Part shown: in pieces, positions 26,812 through 35,018 of the stretch
Numbering within the stretch: the stretch's first letter is position 1
How the letters are laid out: each line of letters starts with the position of its first letter
DNA from: a virus
DNA length: 39,407 nucleotides
Reading direction: 5' to 3' (one strand)
Virus record (IMG/VR): IMGVR_UViG_3300018719_000009
Span: 1 to 39,407 of that record
The notes under the pieces: model-generated
Database searches by the model: none
What the model was told of the DNA's origin: nothing
The model's input: only the letters and a program-made list of their open reading frames with translations
Position numbers and translations under genes: made by a program

Positions 26812-28062
26812 CTACTCTTCGGTGAGGGCGGCGTTCTGCACGAGGTGGGTGTAGGTGGCGTGCGCGGTGAGGAGCGACCGGTAGGCCCCGTACGCGCCGA
26901 GCACACCGGTGTAGGTCCACTCCGAGATTTGAGCGCCGACGGGGCGGGTCACCACCCGGTAGGGCAGAGTGAACGTACGGACGGGGCTCAAGCCGCGGTT
27001 GAAGTACGCCTCGGTGACGTCACCGACTGCCATCCACTCGTACGTCACGCCCCACCCGAGGGAGGGTGGCACGTTCAGCAGCAGCGGAACCCCCCGGCCG
27101 AGGGCGTTGTTCAGGGCGTTGCGCTGGTCGAGGGTTTCGGTGGCGATGGTGATCCCCGTTTCGGGGGCTGACCGGACGTCGGACACCACAATGGGGAACG
27201 TGCGCCCGAGGGGCTGCAACGTGGCGGACCGGGCGGAGCGGGTGCGCGACTCGAGTGATTCAACGTTCCACGGAGACACCGGCACCGACATGGTCGGCAC
27301 CCCCGGGTAGACCAGCCACACGTCGGTGACGTCGAGGGTGACTGGGTCGCTAGTCGGGACGCGACGCACGGTGATGAGGTCAACGTGGTGCTGTTCCCCG
27401 CCGGCGGTCGTCCCGTGGATCGTGACGACAATCGCACCCGTCGCCGCGCCGACGGGTGCGACACCGTCGACGCTGACCTGCTGCCACGTGGCCGGGGGCA
27501 ATGACTGGCGGGTGGTCGCACCCGTCCCGACCACCGTGCCGCTCGCGTTGAACCACGTCAACGTCACGCTGACATCGCGAGGGGTCCCCGCGTTCACACG
27601 GGCGTACGCGGCGCCGGTGTAATTCTCCCCCACTATGACGGGGTAGCCGCCGGTCCCGCGGGTGGTGGAGGCGGCCATGTCCCCGGCGGCGACGGAGTCC
27701 ATCCGCAGCGACGAAGAGCCGACGTACCCCAGGAAGTGGCTGCGGGCGATAGTGCAGTTGCTGTGTGCAACCCACCCGGTGGTGCCGATCTCCACGCTTT
27801 CTTGGTTCTCGGTGAGCAGGTTCACGTCGAGCGCGGGGGATGTGACGGCGGTGTAGGTAACTGGCACCCCCAACGGCGCCTCGTAGTCGAACCCGGTCCA
27901 CCCGCCGGCGACGAGTTGCGCCGGTTCGGCTGCGCGGACGGGGCGGGTCTTCCCGTCGGCGTCGGTCCGGGTGAGGTTCGTTTCGGTGCCCGGAAGGTTG
28001 GACACTTCCACTTGAATTCTGGGGGGTGTGTTGTCCGGTTGTGGTGTGGCGACGATAGGCAC
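26812..28062 (-). CDS. Distal/minor tail protein with carbohydrate-binding-like insert
   Basis: 416 residues from GTG 28060-28062. The first 90 residues form a beta domain; residues about 80-235 (ESVEIGTTGWVAHSNCTIARS...GSSSLRMDS..GENYTGAAYARVN...WQQVSVDGVAPVGAATGAIVVTIHG..HHVDLITV) match the jelly-roll of carbohydrate-binding modules. The C-terminal half (STPWNVESLE-like strands, RTFPIVVSDVRSAPETG, WMAVGDVTEAYFNRGLSPVRTFTLPYRVV) resembles the distal-tail ring protein. The protein may both build the tail end and touch the host cell-wall sugar. It follows the tape measure, as a distal tail protein should. Confidence 0.75.
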   Translation of the reverse strand: MPIVATPQPDNTPPRIQVEVSNLPGTETNLTRTDADGKTRPVRAAEPAQLVAGGWTGFDYEAPLGVPVTYTAVTSPALDVNLLTENQESVEIGTTGWVAHSNCTIARSHFLGYVGSSSLRMDSVAAGDMAASTTRGTGGYPVIVGENYTGAAYARVNAGTPRDVSVTLTWFNASGTVVGTGATTRQSLPPATWQQVSVDGVAPVGAATGAIVVTIHGTTAGGEQHHVDLITVRRVPTSDPVTLDVTDVWLVYPGVPTMSVPVSPWNVESLESRTRSARSATLQPLGRTFPIVVSDVRSAPETGITIATETLDQRNALNNALGRGVPLLLNVPPSLGWGVTYEWMAVGDVTEAYFNRGLSPVRTFTLPYRVVTRPVGAQISEWTYTGVLGAYGAYRSLLTAHATYTHLVQNAALTEE

Positions 28063-28066
28063 CGGG

Positions 28067-30889
28067 TCACACCTGCCCGTAGGCGAGGCTGTTCGTCATC
28101 GCCTGGTCGCGGCCATCGACGACAACCCGCACGATGTCGGTGATCTCACGCGTGCCCAGGTAAACCTGTAGGTGGGTGCCGTTGGCGCCACCGCGGACGT
28201 CGGCCCACTGTTGGCGGGTGAGGACCGGCTCGGGGCCGCCGGTGCCGTTGTAGGTGAGGTTCATCCCCGGGGGGAGCCACCCGCCGGAGTCGAACGACAA
28301 CAGATGACGCGGGTTGATCCGCTGCCCGTTCTCGCGGAACTCTGCGTGGAGGTGACTACCGGTGCTGTTACCGGTCGAACCGACCCGGCCGATGAGGTCG
28401 CCGGCGCTGACCATCCCCGTCTTGCCGAACGCGGACAGGTGCGCCCCGATGAACCGCATCCCACCGGCGACGAGGTTGACGTACTTGCCGTAGCTGCTGT
28501 TCCCCAGGTCACGCACCGACACGAATCCCGGGTAGGGGGCATAGACGGGCGTCCCTTGCTGCGCGGGGAAGTCCCACCCACCGTGATAGCCACCGGAAGG
28601 GTAGTTGGGGTAGCCGGCACCGACCGAGTACGACCCGCGTGGAAGGGGGAACACCCACCCGTTCCGGCCCACGGCCGGGGCCGAACCGAACCCGGCGGGC
28701 ACTTCGGAGTCTTTCGCGCCGAGGAACCCGAGCATGCGGTCGATGATGTTGCTGGGGATGTTGCGGGCCATGTCGCCGTACGGTGTGCCCCCGCCGGGGA
28801 TGGCGTTGATGAGCCCGCGCACGGGTTGCAGGAGGTGTTCCGCGGCGGCGCGCAACCCGCCTAGGGTGACCTCCCCGAGTTCCTCTGCGCGGTCGCGGAC
28901 CCACCCGGCGCCGCGTCCAACGACGCTGGCGGCGCTGCGTGCCCAGTCACCGGGGCCGCCCATCGCCCCGAACGCGGCGGCGGTCTGCTCGGCCGTGTAC
29001 ACACGGCCCGGATTGGTGAAGTTCACCAGCTCCGGTCCTTGTTCGCCGACCATCGCCCACCCGCGGGGGGCGCGGCCACCTTTCGCGAACCCTTGGATGG
29101 GGTTGAGCTTGTCCCCGCCGAACTTGTCGATGACGGAGTTCCAGACCGGAAGGATCCCCCGGTTGAACACCGTGTCGACAACGAACCGGATCGGCGCGGC
29201 GGCTTTCTCCCGCACCTGATCCCATGCCCGGCCGATCGCGTCCTTCGCGAGGGAGAACGCCGTCGACACCACCGTCAGGGCGGTCCGCAGTCTGTCGAAT
29301 GTGGGGCGGATCGTATTTGCCCACACGAACGAGATAACCCGGCCGATCGCTTGGAACGCTGGCTGCACCGAGGTGCGCCACAGCCACGACACGACGCCAC
29401 CGACGGTGCGCAGCAGCGCCATGAACATCCCGAGGATGGGGCGGGCGAAGCTGTTGAACCAGACGCTAATGACGGTGCGGATTCCCGCGAATGCTGGGGC
29501 GGCGACGTTGCGCCACAGCCAGGAAACCACGGATCCGGCGGAGCGCAGCAGGCCCATGAACTGGCCGAAAACCGGCTTAATGACGTTCTCCCACGCCGCG
29601 GACACCGCCGCTTTGATGCCCGCCCAAGCGGCGTTGACGATGTTGCGGAACGTCTCCGATCTCTTGTACGCCACGACTAGGGCAACGCCGAGACCGACAA
29701 GGGCGGCGACCACCAGCCCGATGGGGTTGAGCGCTAGTACGGCGTTCCACGCTGCGGTGGCGCCAGTGGCGATGGTGGTGGCGATTGTCGCGCGGGCCTG
29801 CCACATCGCGTACAGCGCCAAAGCGGCAGTTTGCGCTCTCACGGTGATGGTGTAGGCCGCCCACATCGCTGCAGCTGTAGCGATGACACCACCAGTCGCG
29901 ATGAGGGTCTCGCGGTTACGGCTGACCCAGTCGCCGAGACTGCGGAAACCTGGAATGACGCTGCCGGTGATGAAATTCGCAGCGCTCGTCAGCGCAGGTA
30001 GGAAGGCACTGCCCAGCGCTGTCTTCGCTTCGGTGAACTTGGCAGCGAGGATCCGTTGCTGATTCGCCAACCCCCCAGAGGTGCGAGCGAAGTCACCCTG
30101 CGCCGTCTTCGTCTGCTCGAGGATGAGCGCCTGCGCGGACAGTACTTTCTGTTGCGGGGTGAGGGCATCCTTCGTAGTGGAGATCAGCCCCATCTTTAGT
30201 GCCTGCTGCCGCATCGACGCGTCGTCGAGGAGGACGCCGAACTGGCGCATCGGTTCCGCTTCGCCGCGCAACGCGGACCCGATGGCGTTGATCGCTGCCT
30301 CGGGCGTGGTGTTGTTGAACGACGCCAAGTCAGTCGCCAGCGTGGTGAGCGAGCCGGTGAAGTTGGTGAGGTCCGCCCCGGCGAGGCCGGCGGACTTCCC
30401 GAAGATGCCGAACGTGGCGTTGGCGTCCAACGCCTGCTGTTTGGTCTGCCCGAGTGAAGTAGACGCGCTCGCGGCGAACGCCTGCACCGCACCGGCGGAG
30501 TCACCGAAGATCTGTTGAATCTTCGACGTGGTCTCGGCCAGGTCCGACGCGCCGGTAACGGCATCCTTGAAGAACCCGGCGACCCCCACGGCGGCGAAAG
30601 CCGCACCCGCCCCCGCTGCGAGGGTCTTGAAGGACCCGCCGGCGGCGCCGGAGAACTTCGCCCCGAACTGCCTCCCGGCCTTGTCCCCGCCCTGGGCGAT
30701 CTGCCGGGTCATCTTCGCGTTGGCGGCTTTGAGGTTCCCACCGGCGGCGCGGTCGAAGGACTGCCCGAACGACTTCCCGGATTGCACACCGGCGGCGGTC
30801 GACCCGCTTTGCACACCGCTGCGCATCGCCGCGCCGAATTTCGACATGTCCGGGAGGACGTCAACCCACACTGCACCGGCAACAGCCAC
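28067..30889 (-). CDS. Tape measure protein with M23 peptidase domain
   Basis: 940 residues from GTG 30887-30889. The N-terminus is glycine/alanine-rich (FGQSFDRAAGGNLKAAN). A long helical body contains hydrophobic stretches (residues about 330-400), then repeated W-R-x-V-x-P-A-F segments typical of tape measures, and a linker. Residues about 769-850 are an M23 (lysostaphin-type) zinc peptidase: HGGWD (His769, Asp773), GAHLS (His817) and HLHAEF (His846, His848). The peptidase probably helps the tail tip cross the peptidoglycan. Tail length scales with this protein, so the tail should be roughly 140 nm. The order G/GT chaperones, tape measure, distal tail is classical. Confidence 0.93.
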   Translation of the reverse strand: MAVAGAVWVDVLPDMSKFGAAMRSGVQSGSTAAGVQSGKSFGQSFDRAAGGNLKAANAKMTRQIAQGGDKAGRQFGAKFSGAAGGSFKTLAAGAGAAFAAVGVAGFFKDAVTGASDLAETTSKIQQIFGDSAGAVQAFAASASTSLGQTKQQALDANATFGIFGKSAGLAGADLTNFTGSLTTLATDLASFNNTTPEAAINAIGSALRGEAEPMRQFGVLLDDASMRQQALKMGLISTTKDALTPQQKVLSAQALILEQTKTAQGDFARTSGGLANQQRILAAKFTEAKTALGSAFLPALTSAANFITGSVIPGFRSLGDWVSRNRETLIATGGVIATAAAMWAAYTITVRAQTAALALYAMWQARATIATTIATGATAAWNAVLALNPIGLVVAALVGLGVALVVAYKRSETFRNIVNAAWAGIKAAVSAAWENVIKPVFGQFMGLLRSAGSVVSWLWRNVAAPAFAGIRTVISVWFNSFARPILGMFMALLRTVGGVVSWLWRTSVQPAFQAIGRVISFVWANTIRPTFDRLRTALTVVSTAFSLAKDAIGRAWDQVREKAAAPIRFVVDTVFNRGILPVWNSVIDKFGGDKLNPIQGFAKGGRAPRGWAMVGEQGPELVNFTNPGRVYTAEQTAAAFGAMGGPGDWARSAASVVGRGAGWVRDRAEELGEVTLGGLRAAAEHLLQPVRGLINAIPGGGTPYGDMARNIPSNIIDRMLGFLGAKDSEVPAGFGSAPAVGRNGWVFPLPRGSYSVGAGYPNYPSGGYHGGWDFPAQQGTPVYAPYPGFVSVRDLGNSSYGKYVNLVAGGMRFIGAHLSAFGKTGMVSAGDLIGRVGSTGNSTGSHLHAEFRENGQRINPRHLLSFDSGGWLPPGMNLTYNGTGGPEPVLTRQQWADVRGGANGTHLQVYLGTREITDIVRVVVDGRDQAMTNSLAYGQV

Positions 30890-30894
30890 AGGCG

Positions 30895-31338
30895 TCAGCC
30901 CTCCCTCCGTTGTCGGTACTGCTCGATGTAGGTGAGCGCGGACACGCTGGACAGTTCCCGCCGATCCGCCTTCTCGCGGATCTTGTCCGGGCGGGGGAAG
31001 GGGTCGGGTTGTTTGACCTTGCCGTCTTTGCTGTTCGCTGCGACGGTCACCGCAACCAGCGCGCCGACCCGGTCGAATAGATCGGCGAGCTGAAAGTTGA
31101 TGTCGGTCCAGGTATGCCCGCGGTGTTCCCGCGCCGCCGCGGAGTCCAGGGGCAGGTGCTGCACCAGCACCCGCAGCTGCCGCAGCGACGTCGCCCCCCG
31201 CCAGTAGTCGGCGACGTAGTCCCGCCCGTAATGGGCGATCAGATCAGCCTCAACGGCTTCGGGGTGTTCCCCTAAGACGTCGAGGACTGTGTAGGGGTGC
31301 CGTCGGGTGCGGTGTCGGCTTCTGCAGCCGTCACCTCA
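30895..31338 (-). CDS. Tail assembly chaperone, GT frameshift part
   Basis: This frame is open from 31338 to its stop at 30895 and has no own good start near its beginning. Read from the overlap it gives YTVLDVLGEHPEAVEADLIAHYGRDY, then TSLRQLRVLVQHLPLDSAAARE, the well-known C-terminal part of siphovirus T chaperones. It lies in the -1 frame relative to the G gene and overlaps it for about 67 bases, so it is made as a G-T fusion of about 235 residues by -1 frameshifting. The GT product loads onto the tape measure during tail assembly. GTG 31170 would truncate this conserved part and is rejected as the start. Confidence 0.85.
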
Positions 31339-31601
31339 TCAATGATGGCCTTGAGGAACGAGGCCTGCCCGCCGTCGGCGTGGAACTGTTCGTAGTGGTC
31401 ACCCAGAACGGCGACGCCGAGTTCTCGTGGCGTGCGCGCCTTGGCGAGCCCGTCTTGATACTCATCGGTGGCGAAACTCGGGTGGGGGAAGGTGTACACC
31501 TTGCCGCCGTATTCGAACTCGATGTCGCGCCCGCCGGTGACTTCTTCCCGCTTCTGCAGGATCTGCTCCAGCTTGAGTCGCTTCTTGTTGGGTTTCGACA
31601 T
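31272..31601 (-). CDS. Tail assembly chaperone G
   Basis: 109 residues from ATG 31599-31601 (distant CGGAG). The sequence begins SKPNKKRLKLEQILQKREE, then IEFEYGGKVYTFPHPSFATDEYQDGLAKAR, then a helix ending FLKAIIDEVTAAEAD, as in siphovirus G proteins. The candidate slip site is ACCCCTAC at about 31291-31298: a CCU-decoding tRNA can re-pair on CCC one base back, giving codon TAC next. It lies between the major tail protein and the tape measure, as expected. Confidence 0.82.
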   Translation of the reverse strand: MSKPNKKRLKLEQILQKREEVTGGRDIEFEYGGKVYTFPHPSFATDEYQDGLAKARTPRELGVAVLGDHYEQFHADGGQASFLKAIIDEVTAAEADTAPDGTPTQSSTS

Positions 31602-31620
31602 GCCTGGGTGCTCCGTTCGC

Positions 31621-31663
31621 GGGGTGAGTGGGGTGAAGTCCGGGTCGGCGCGGCGCTCACCCC
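31621..31663 (-). terminator. Stem-loop between major tail protein and chaperone genes
   Basis: GGGGTGAG (31621-31628) pairs perfectly with CTCACCCC (31656-31663) around a 27-base loop, just after the major tail protein gene. No T run follows. It may weaken read-through or stabilise the 3' end of the abundant tail-protein message, lowering chaperone levels. Confidence 0.45.
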
Positions 31664-31691
31664 TGGCACCGCGCCAACCCGGTCAGGTGGG

Positions 31692-32252
31692 TTACGCGGG
31701 CAGCGCCCAGCCCTCGGAGAACAGGCGGCGGATCGACACACCGTCGGTGCCCGGGTACGCGGTGACGGTCAGCTCGTAGCCGACCATCTCGCCGCTGCTG
31801 TAGGTGATGTCACCGCGGCCGGTGACCTCCGCGCGGGGCAGGATGAACCGGCGCTGGTTCGCCCCGTCGAAGATGTCGAAGATGAACGCACGGGGGTCTG
31901 GCGCGTGGCGGGCCGCCTCTTCCAGGGTGACCACCCCAGCATTGGCGGTCATGCTCGCGGTGGGGGTCTGGTAGTAAAGGCTGATCACCGCGGCGGAGGA
32001 CTCCCAGCAGGTGAAGCTGAAGGTCTTCGTCGCACTGGTGATCTCGGTGCGGATCGGCTGGGTCGACTGCCACGGGGTGAACTCCGCGCGGTCCTCATCC
32101 CGGGCCTCGGTCAGGCCGTCCTCAGAGATGGCTCCGAGGTCAGTCCAGCCGGTGCCGGGGACGGCGAGTCCGGTGGGCAGCGTGGCGCCCAAGTTGGCAA
32201 CGAAGGCCGCGCCGGTGACTCCGACGCGGGCAAGAGCGGCGTTGATAGCCAC
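31692..32252 (-). CDS. Major tail protein
   Basis: 186 residues from GTG 32250-32252 (GGGAG upstream). It shows the fold and order of siphovirus tube proteins: ALPTGLAVPGTGWTDLGAISEDGLTE-type opening, RTEITSATKTFSFTCWESSAAVISLYY, FIFDIFDGANQRRFILPRAEVTGRGDITYSSGEMVGYELTVTAYPG. It polymerises into the tail tube around the tape measure. Position immediately upstream of the G/GT chaperones supports the call. Confidence 0.88.
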   Translation of the reverse strand: MAINAALARVGVTGAAFVANLGATLPTGLAVPGTGWTDLGAISEDGLTEARDEDRAEFTPWQSTQPIRTEITSATKTFSFTCWESSAAVISLYYQTPTASMTANAGVVTLEEAARHAPDPRAFIFDIFDGANQRRFILPRAEVTGRGDITYSSGEMVGYELTVTAYPGTDGVSIRRLFSEGWALPA

Positions 32253-32298
32253 GGTGGCGCTCCCTTACTGATGAGTGGGATATCTGACGTGGGGTGAC

Positions 32299-32700
32299 TT
32301 AGGCGGGGCGCAGTACGACCCGCAGGGTGAGCCCGAACCGGCGAACGTTCGGGTTCGTTTCGGGCCGCCACGACGGCCCCGTTTCTTCGAAGACGCGCAC
32401 CACGACCGCCCCACCGGTTTCGGTGTTCGTCAGCAACGCGACGAGAGTGCGGAGTTGCCCGGCGAGGCCGGCGGCGGCGGTGCGGGTCGCGGCGTAGCAG
32501 TCGATGTCGACGCGGGCGGTGTCGAGGCGGTAGGAGAAGTCCCGGCCGCCGCCGACACGGGTGACCTGCACCACCGGCAGCTGCTGCTCCAGGTCGGCGG
32601 GGAGGTCGGTGAGGACGCGGACCCCCGGCAGCTGGGGGCGCAGCCAGTCGAGCAGGACAAGCTCGACGTTGGGCCACACCACCGCCGGGGGTGCGGTCAC
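32299..32700 (-). CDS. Tail terminator / completion protein
   Basis: 133 residues from GTG 32698-32700 (GTGA overlap). An alpha-beta fold is suggested by NVELVLLDWLRPQLPGVRVLTDLPADLEQQLPVVQVTRVGG, FSYRLDTARVDIDCYAATRTAAAGLAGQLRTLVALL and a C-terminal strand pair. This is the arrangement of the lambda gpU-like tail terminator family. It would cap the tail tube and join it to the head. It lies just before the major tail protein, as expected. Confidence 0.75.
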   Translation of the reverse strand: MTAPPAVVWPNVELVLLDWLRPQLPGVRVLTDLPADLEQQLPVVQVTRVGGGRDFSYRLDTARVDIDCYAATRTAAAGLAGQLRTLVALLTNTETGGAVVVRVFEETGPSWRPETNPNVRRFGLTLRVVLRPA

Positions 32701-32852
32701 TTCTCGGCCTTCTTCTCCTGCGCTTCGGTGGCGTACCGGACGCGGCCCTCGGTGACTGCCTGCCGGGCGGCGAGGGCGTCCATCTCGACGGTCTTGCCTT
32801 CGCCTTCGCCGCCGGGGGCGAACACCACAACGACCTTCACCTTGTCTGACAC
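32697..32852 (-). CDS. Small structural-module protein (51 aa)
   Basis: GTG at 32850-32852 with AAAGGAACCACC. The sequence is VKVVVVFAPGGEGEGKTVEMDALAARQAVTEGRVRYATEAQ, with a lysine/glutamate tail. A similar short lysine-rich protein (33950-34114) follows the capsid gene; both may be neck or connector accessories. No function is proven. Confidence 0.6.
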   Translation of the reverse strand: MSDKVKVVVVFAPGGEGEGKTVEMDALAARQAVTEGRVRYATEAQEKKAEK

Positions 32853-32863
32853 GGTGGTTCCTT

Positions 32864-33142
32864 TCACTTGATGTCGGCGGCGCGGCCGAGGATTCGGCGG
32901 CGCTTGATTCCGTACGTCCCGAACTCCTGGTCGGCGTCGTAGGAGATGACCCGGGCGTACGGGCGGCCCTTCGGGCGGATCCCCTCTTCGACCTTGGCGT
33001 TCATCTCGTACGCAGGTGGCTGCGTGGCGAGCTGATCGGCGCGGGCGGCGATCGCGCGTGCCCGGTCCGCCAGGGCCTTTCGCACCTTCGACGTGCCGGC
33101 GACGGTGCGGAGCAGCCCGCGGTGGATCTGCACCTTGGGCAT
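32864..33142 (-). CDS. Head-tail / neck protein (92 aa)
   Basis: ATG at 33140-33142, overlapping the preceding stop (TGATG). A helix rich in arginine and alanine (SKVRKALADRARAIAARADQLAT) is followed by strands (YEMNAKVEEGIRPKGRPYARVISYDADQEFGTYGIKRRRILGRAA). This is the pattern of the short gp10-like neck proteins that sit between the stopper and the tail terminator in HK97-type phages. Confidence 0.72.
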   Translation of the reverse strand: MPKVQIHRGLLRTVAGTSKVRKALADRARAIAARADQLATQPPAYEMNAKVEEGIRPKGRPYARVISYDADQEFGTYGIKRRRILGRAADIK

Positions 33143-33471
33143 CAGCCGGTGACCCGCCGCAACGCGACTTGCTGGTGGTCGAAGAGGCCGATGGGGGAAC
33201 GCCACACCCCGGGGTCACCAACGACTTCGTAACGCCGCCCGTCGTGTTCAACGACGTCTGACGCCCCGATGGGGGTGTGCGCCGGGGCGTACAACACGAC
33301 ACCGCTGATGACCTGCGCCCTGCCCGCACCATCCTCGACGGACGCCCGTGGCTGCACCGAACACCCATCGATCGAGAGGCGCACGGTGGCGTGGATGTCG
33401 TTGCCGAAGCCGTCCTGGTCGACCACCTCGCGGCGGACCAGCGTGACGGTCTGACGCCCGAGCGGGATCAT
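33142..33471 (-). CDS. Head-tail stopper (head closure) protein
   Basis: 109 residues; its ATG (33469-33471) overlaps the previous stop (ATGA). It is a small beta-barrel pattern: RQTVTLVRREVVDQDGFGNDIHATVRLSIDGCSVQPR, GVVLYAPAHTPIGASDVVEHDGRRYEVVGDPGVW. It matches SPP1 gp16-like stoppers that close the DNA channel before the tail joins. The gene order agrees. Confidence 0.78.
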   Translation of the reverse strand: MIPLGRQTVTLVRREVVDQDGFGNDIHATVRLSIDGCSVQPRASVEDGAGRAQVISGVVLYAPAHTPIGASDVVEHDGRRYEVVGDPGVWRSPIGLFDHQQVALRRVTG

Positions 33472-33893
33472 GTGTACGGCACCCAGAGGTCAGGCTGCGC
33501 CCAGTAGCCCGCCCGCAGCGAATCGATGGGGGTGGTGTCAATGGTGAACGCCCGCGCCCGCGACGGCCCACTCGTTTCACCAAGCATCGCCCGGTCGTCC
33601 TCGGTCAGTTGCAACCCGCCCGGCCGGTCACCGGCGTAGGTGACACCCGCCGCGCCGATATTCGTCACACGCACGTTGTCCGGGTTGCGTAACGCGCGAA
33701 TGACCACCCGCGATACGACAAGCTGCACCCGGTCCAGCGGCAACACCTCATCGGCGATGCGGACGTCGATGTCGGGGTACTCAAACCGGATCAGCGTTTC
33801 GGCGTCGGCGATCCACTGGTCCACCGTCGCCTCGCCGGGGGCGCCCTCACCGACCCACCGGGCAAGGACCTCATGCGCGCTGACCCAAGCCAT
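33468..33893 (-). CDS. Head-tail adaptor protein
   Basis: 141 residues from ATG 33891-33893 (AAAGGGGG site). It is mainly helical in its first 75 residues (VSAHEVLARWVGEG, EATVDQWIADAETLIRFEYPDID, VQLVVSRVVIRALRNPDN), then a short beta end (AFTIDTTPIDSLRAGYWAQPDLWVPYT). This resembles the adaptor family (gp15/Gp19-like) that binds below the portal. It comes directly after the capsid block. Confidence 0.78.
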   Translation of the reverse strand: MAWVSAHEVLARWVGEGAPGEATVDQWIADAETLIRFEYPDIDVRIADEVLPLDRVQLVVSRVVIRALRNPDNVRVTNIGAAGVTYAGDRPGGLQLTEDDRAMLGETSGPSRARAFTIDTTPIDSLRAGYWAQPDLWVPYT

Positions 33894-33912
33894 GCCGCCC
33901 CCTTTCGGTGGG

Positions 33913-33943
33913 GGGGCGCGGCGGTGTGACCCCGCCGCGCCCC
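33913..33943 (-). terminator. Stem-loop after the capsid cluster
   Basis: A perfect 12-pair GC stem (GGGGCGCGGCGG / CCGCCGCGCCCC) with a seven-base loop lies between the small gene after the capsid and the adaptor gene. No T run follows on the minus strand. It may act as a partial terminator or RNA-stability element, favouring capsid expression. Confidence 0.5.
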
Positions 33944-33949
33944 GCTCCG

Positions 33950-34114
33950 CTACTCCGACGACTTGCTCTTCTTCGTTTCCTTCGGCTGCTCCGCCTCAGC
34001 GGCGCCCGCCTTCTTGGTGACCTCCTGCGACCAGCCGAGGGCGGTGTAAGTCCCGACAGACTCGTCGGCGACCTCCACCACACCCCCACCCGGGACGCGT
34101 AGCCGCGCCACCAC
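33950..34114 (-). CDS. Small protein after the capsid gene (54 aa)
   Basis: GTG at 34112-34114 (or the adjacent GTG at 34109), four bases after the capsid stop. The sequence begins ARLRVPGGGVVEVADESVGTYTALGWSQEV and ends in a lysine/glutamate-rich tail (PKETKKSKSSE). This build (a short beta hairpin with a GW-x-x pair, then a charged tail) is common in genes between capsid and adaptor in actinophages. Its function is unknown; a capsid or neck accessory is likely. Confidence 0.65.
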   Translation of the reverse strand: MVARLRVPGGGVVEVADESVGTYTALGWSQEVTKKAGAAEAEQPKETKKSKSSE

Positions 34115-34117
34115 CGG

Positions 34118-34993
34118 CTAGGCCTGAGCGGCGGCGGTCAGGCGGACGAACGAAGCGGCGTCCCGCACGCGGAATCCAACCTCGATCTCCGCGCGGACCG
34201 CGAACATGTTCCGCTGCCACAGGTGCAGCGGCGTGCCCGCGTCGTCCAACGTGGCCTGGTCGGAGATGCTGACCTGCACACCCTCGACCGTGCCGTACGA
34301 CGCCTGCGACCAGTCACCGGCGAACCCGAGGACGTCGGTAGCGGCGTCCAGGTACACCGCCTTCGTCATCTGCACCGGAGCGCCCAGCAGCTGGGGCACC
34401 GCACCATCGGCGGTCATGCTGTTCACGAACAGCGGCCGGCCGGTGGTGTCGGTCTCCCCTAGCAGGATTGAACGGGCCTGGGGCGCGAGGGCCCACCCGG
34501 TCAGCATGCCGCCGGCGGCGGACACCGCAGCGTCGGCGGCGATGAGCCCCGCCCACGTGTTGCCGGTGATACCGACCGCCGGTGCGGCTGTGAGGACGTC
34601 GAAGTCCGACCCGGGTGCCGTGCCGTGGAACACCGTGGCGTCGAACCGGCGGGCCAGGGCGTTCGGGAGGCGACGGACCAGCTCCGCGTACAGCGCGGGC
34701 AGGTCCCGGCGGAACTCGTTGCTGAACGGCTCGATGACAGCGAGCTTGTAGGGCCGCATCGTCTTCGACCCGAGGGTGTGCCGTGACACCGGCTTCGCGG
34801 CGGTCTCCGCGACCCACTCGGCGGTCGGCTCGCCGGTGATGGTCTGAACCGTCACACCCGAGCCGGGCAACTGCACCTGACGGGCGAGCTGCATGACCGC
34901 GCTGGTCTCCTGGGTTGTTGCCCAGATTTCGCCGGAGACAGCCGCAGGGAGGAGTACGCCTGCGGTGGTCCGGTTGATGTCAATGCCTGCCAT
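34118..34993 (-). CDS. Major capsid protein (HK97 fold)
   Basis: 291 residues from ATG 34991-34993 (AAAGGAG site). Typical signs are LLPAAVSGEIWATTQETSAVMQLARQV near the start, AEWVAETAAKPVSRHTLGSKTMRPYKLAVIEPFSNEFRRDLPAL, a P-loop-like RSILLGETDTTGRPLFV region, and the terminal MFAVRAEIEVGFRVRDAASFVRLTAA, the P-domain strand of HK97 coats. There is no N-terminal delta domain, so the separate scaffold gene upstream supplies that function. It forms the icosahedral shell. Confidence 0.92.
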   Translation of the reverse strand: MAGIDINRTTAGVLLPAAVSGEIWATTQETSAVMQLARQVQLPGSGVTVQTITGEPTAEWVAETAAKPVSRHTLGSKTMRPYKLAVIEPFSNEFRRDLPALYAELVRRLPNALARRFDATVFHGTAPGSDFDVLTAAPAVGITGNTWAGLIAADAAVSAAGGMLTGWALAPQARSILLGETDTTGRPLFVNSMTADGAVPQLLGAPVQMTKAVYLDAATDVLGFAGDWSQASYGTVEGVQVSISDQATLDDAGTPLHLWQRNMFAVRAEIEVGFRVRDAASFVRLTAAAQA

Positions 34994-35018
34994 CGCAGGT
35001 GACTCCTTTCAGGAGGGT

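Noticed and set aside
30895-31170. Independent 91-aa gene starting at GTG 31170
   Set aside because: The conserved chaperone text extends well upstream of this codon into the overlap with G, so it is the frameshifted part of the GT protein.
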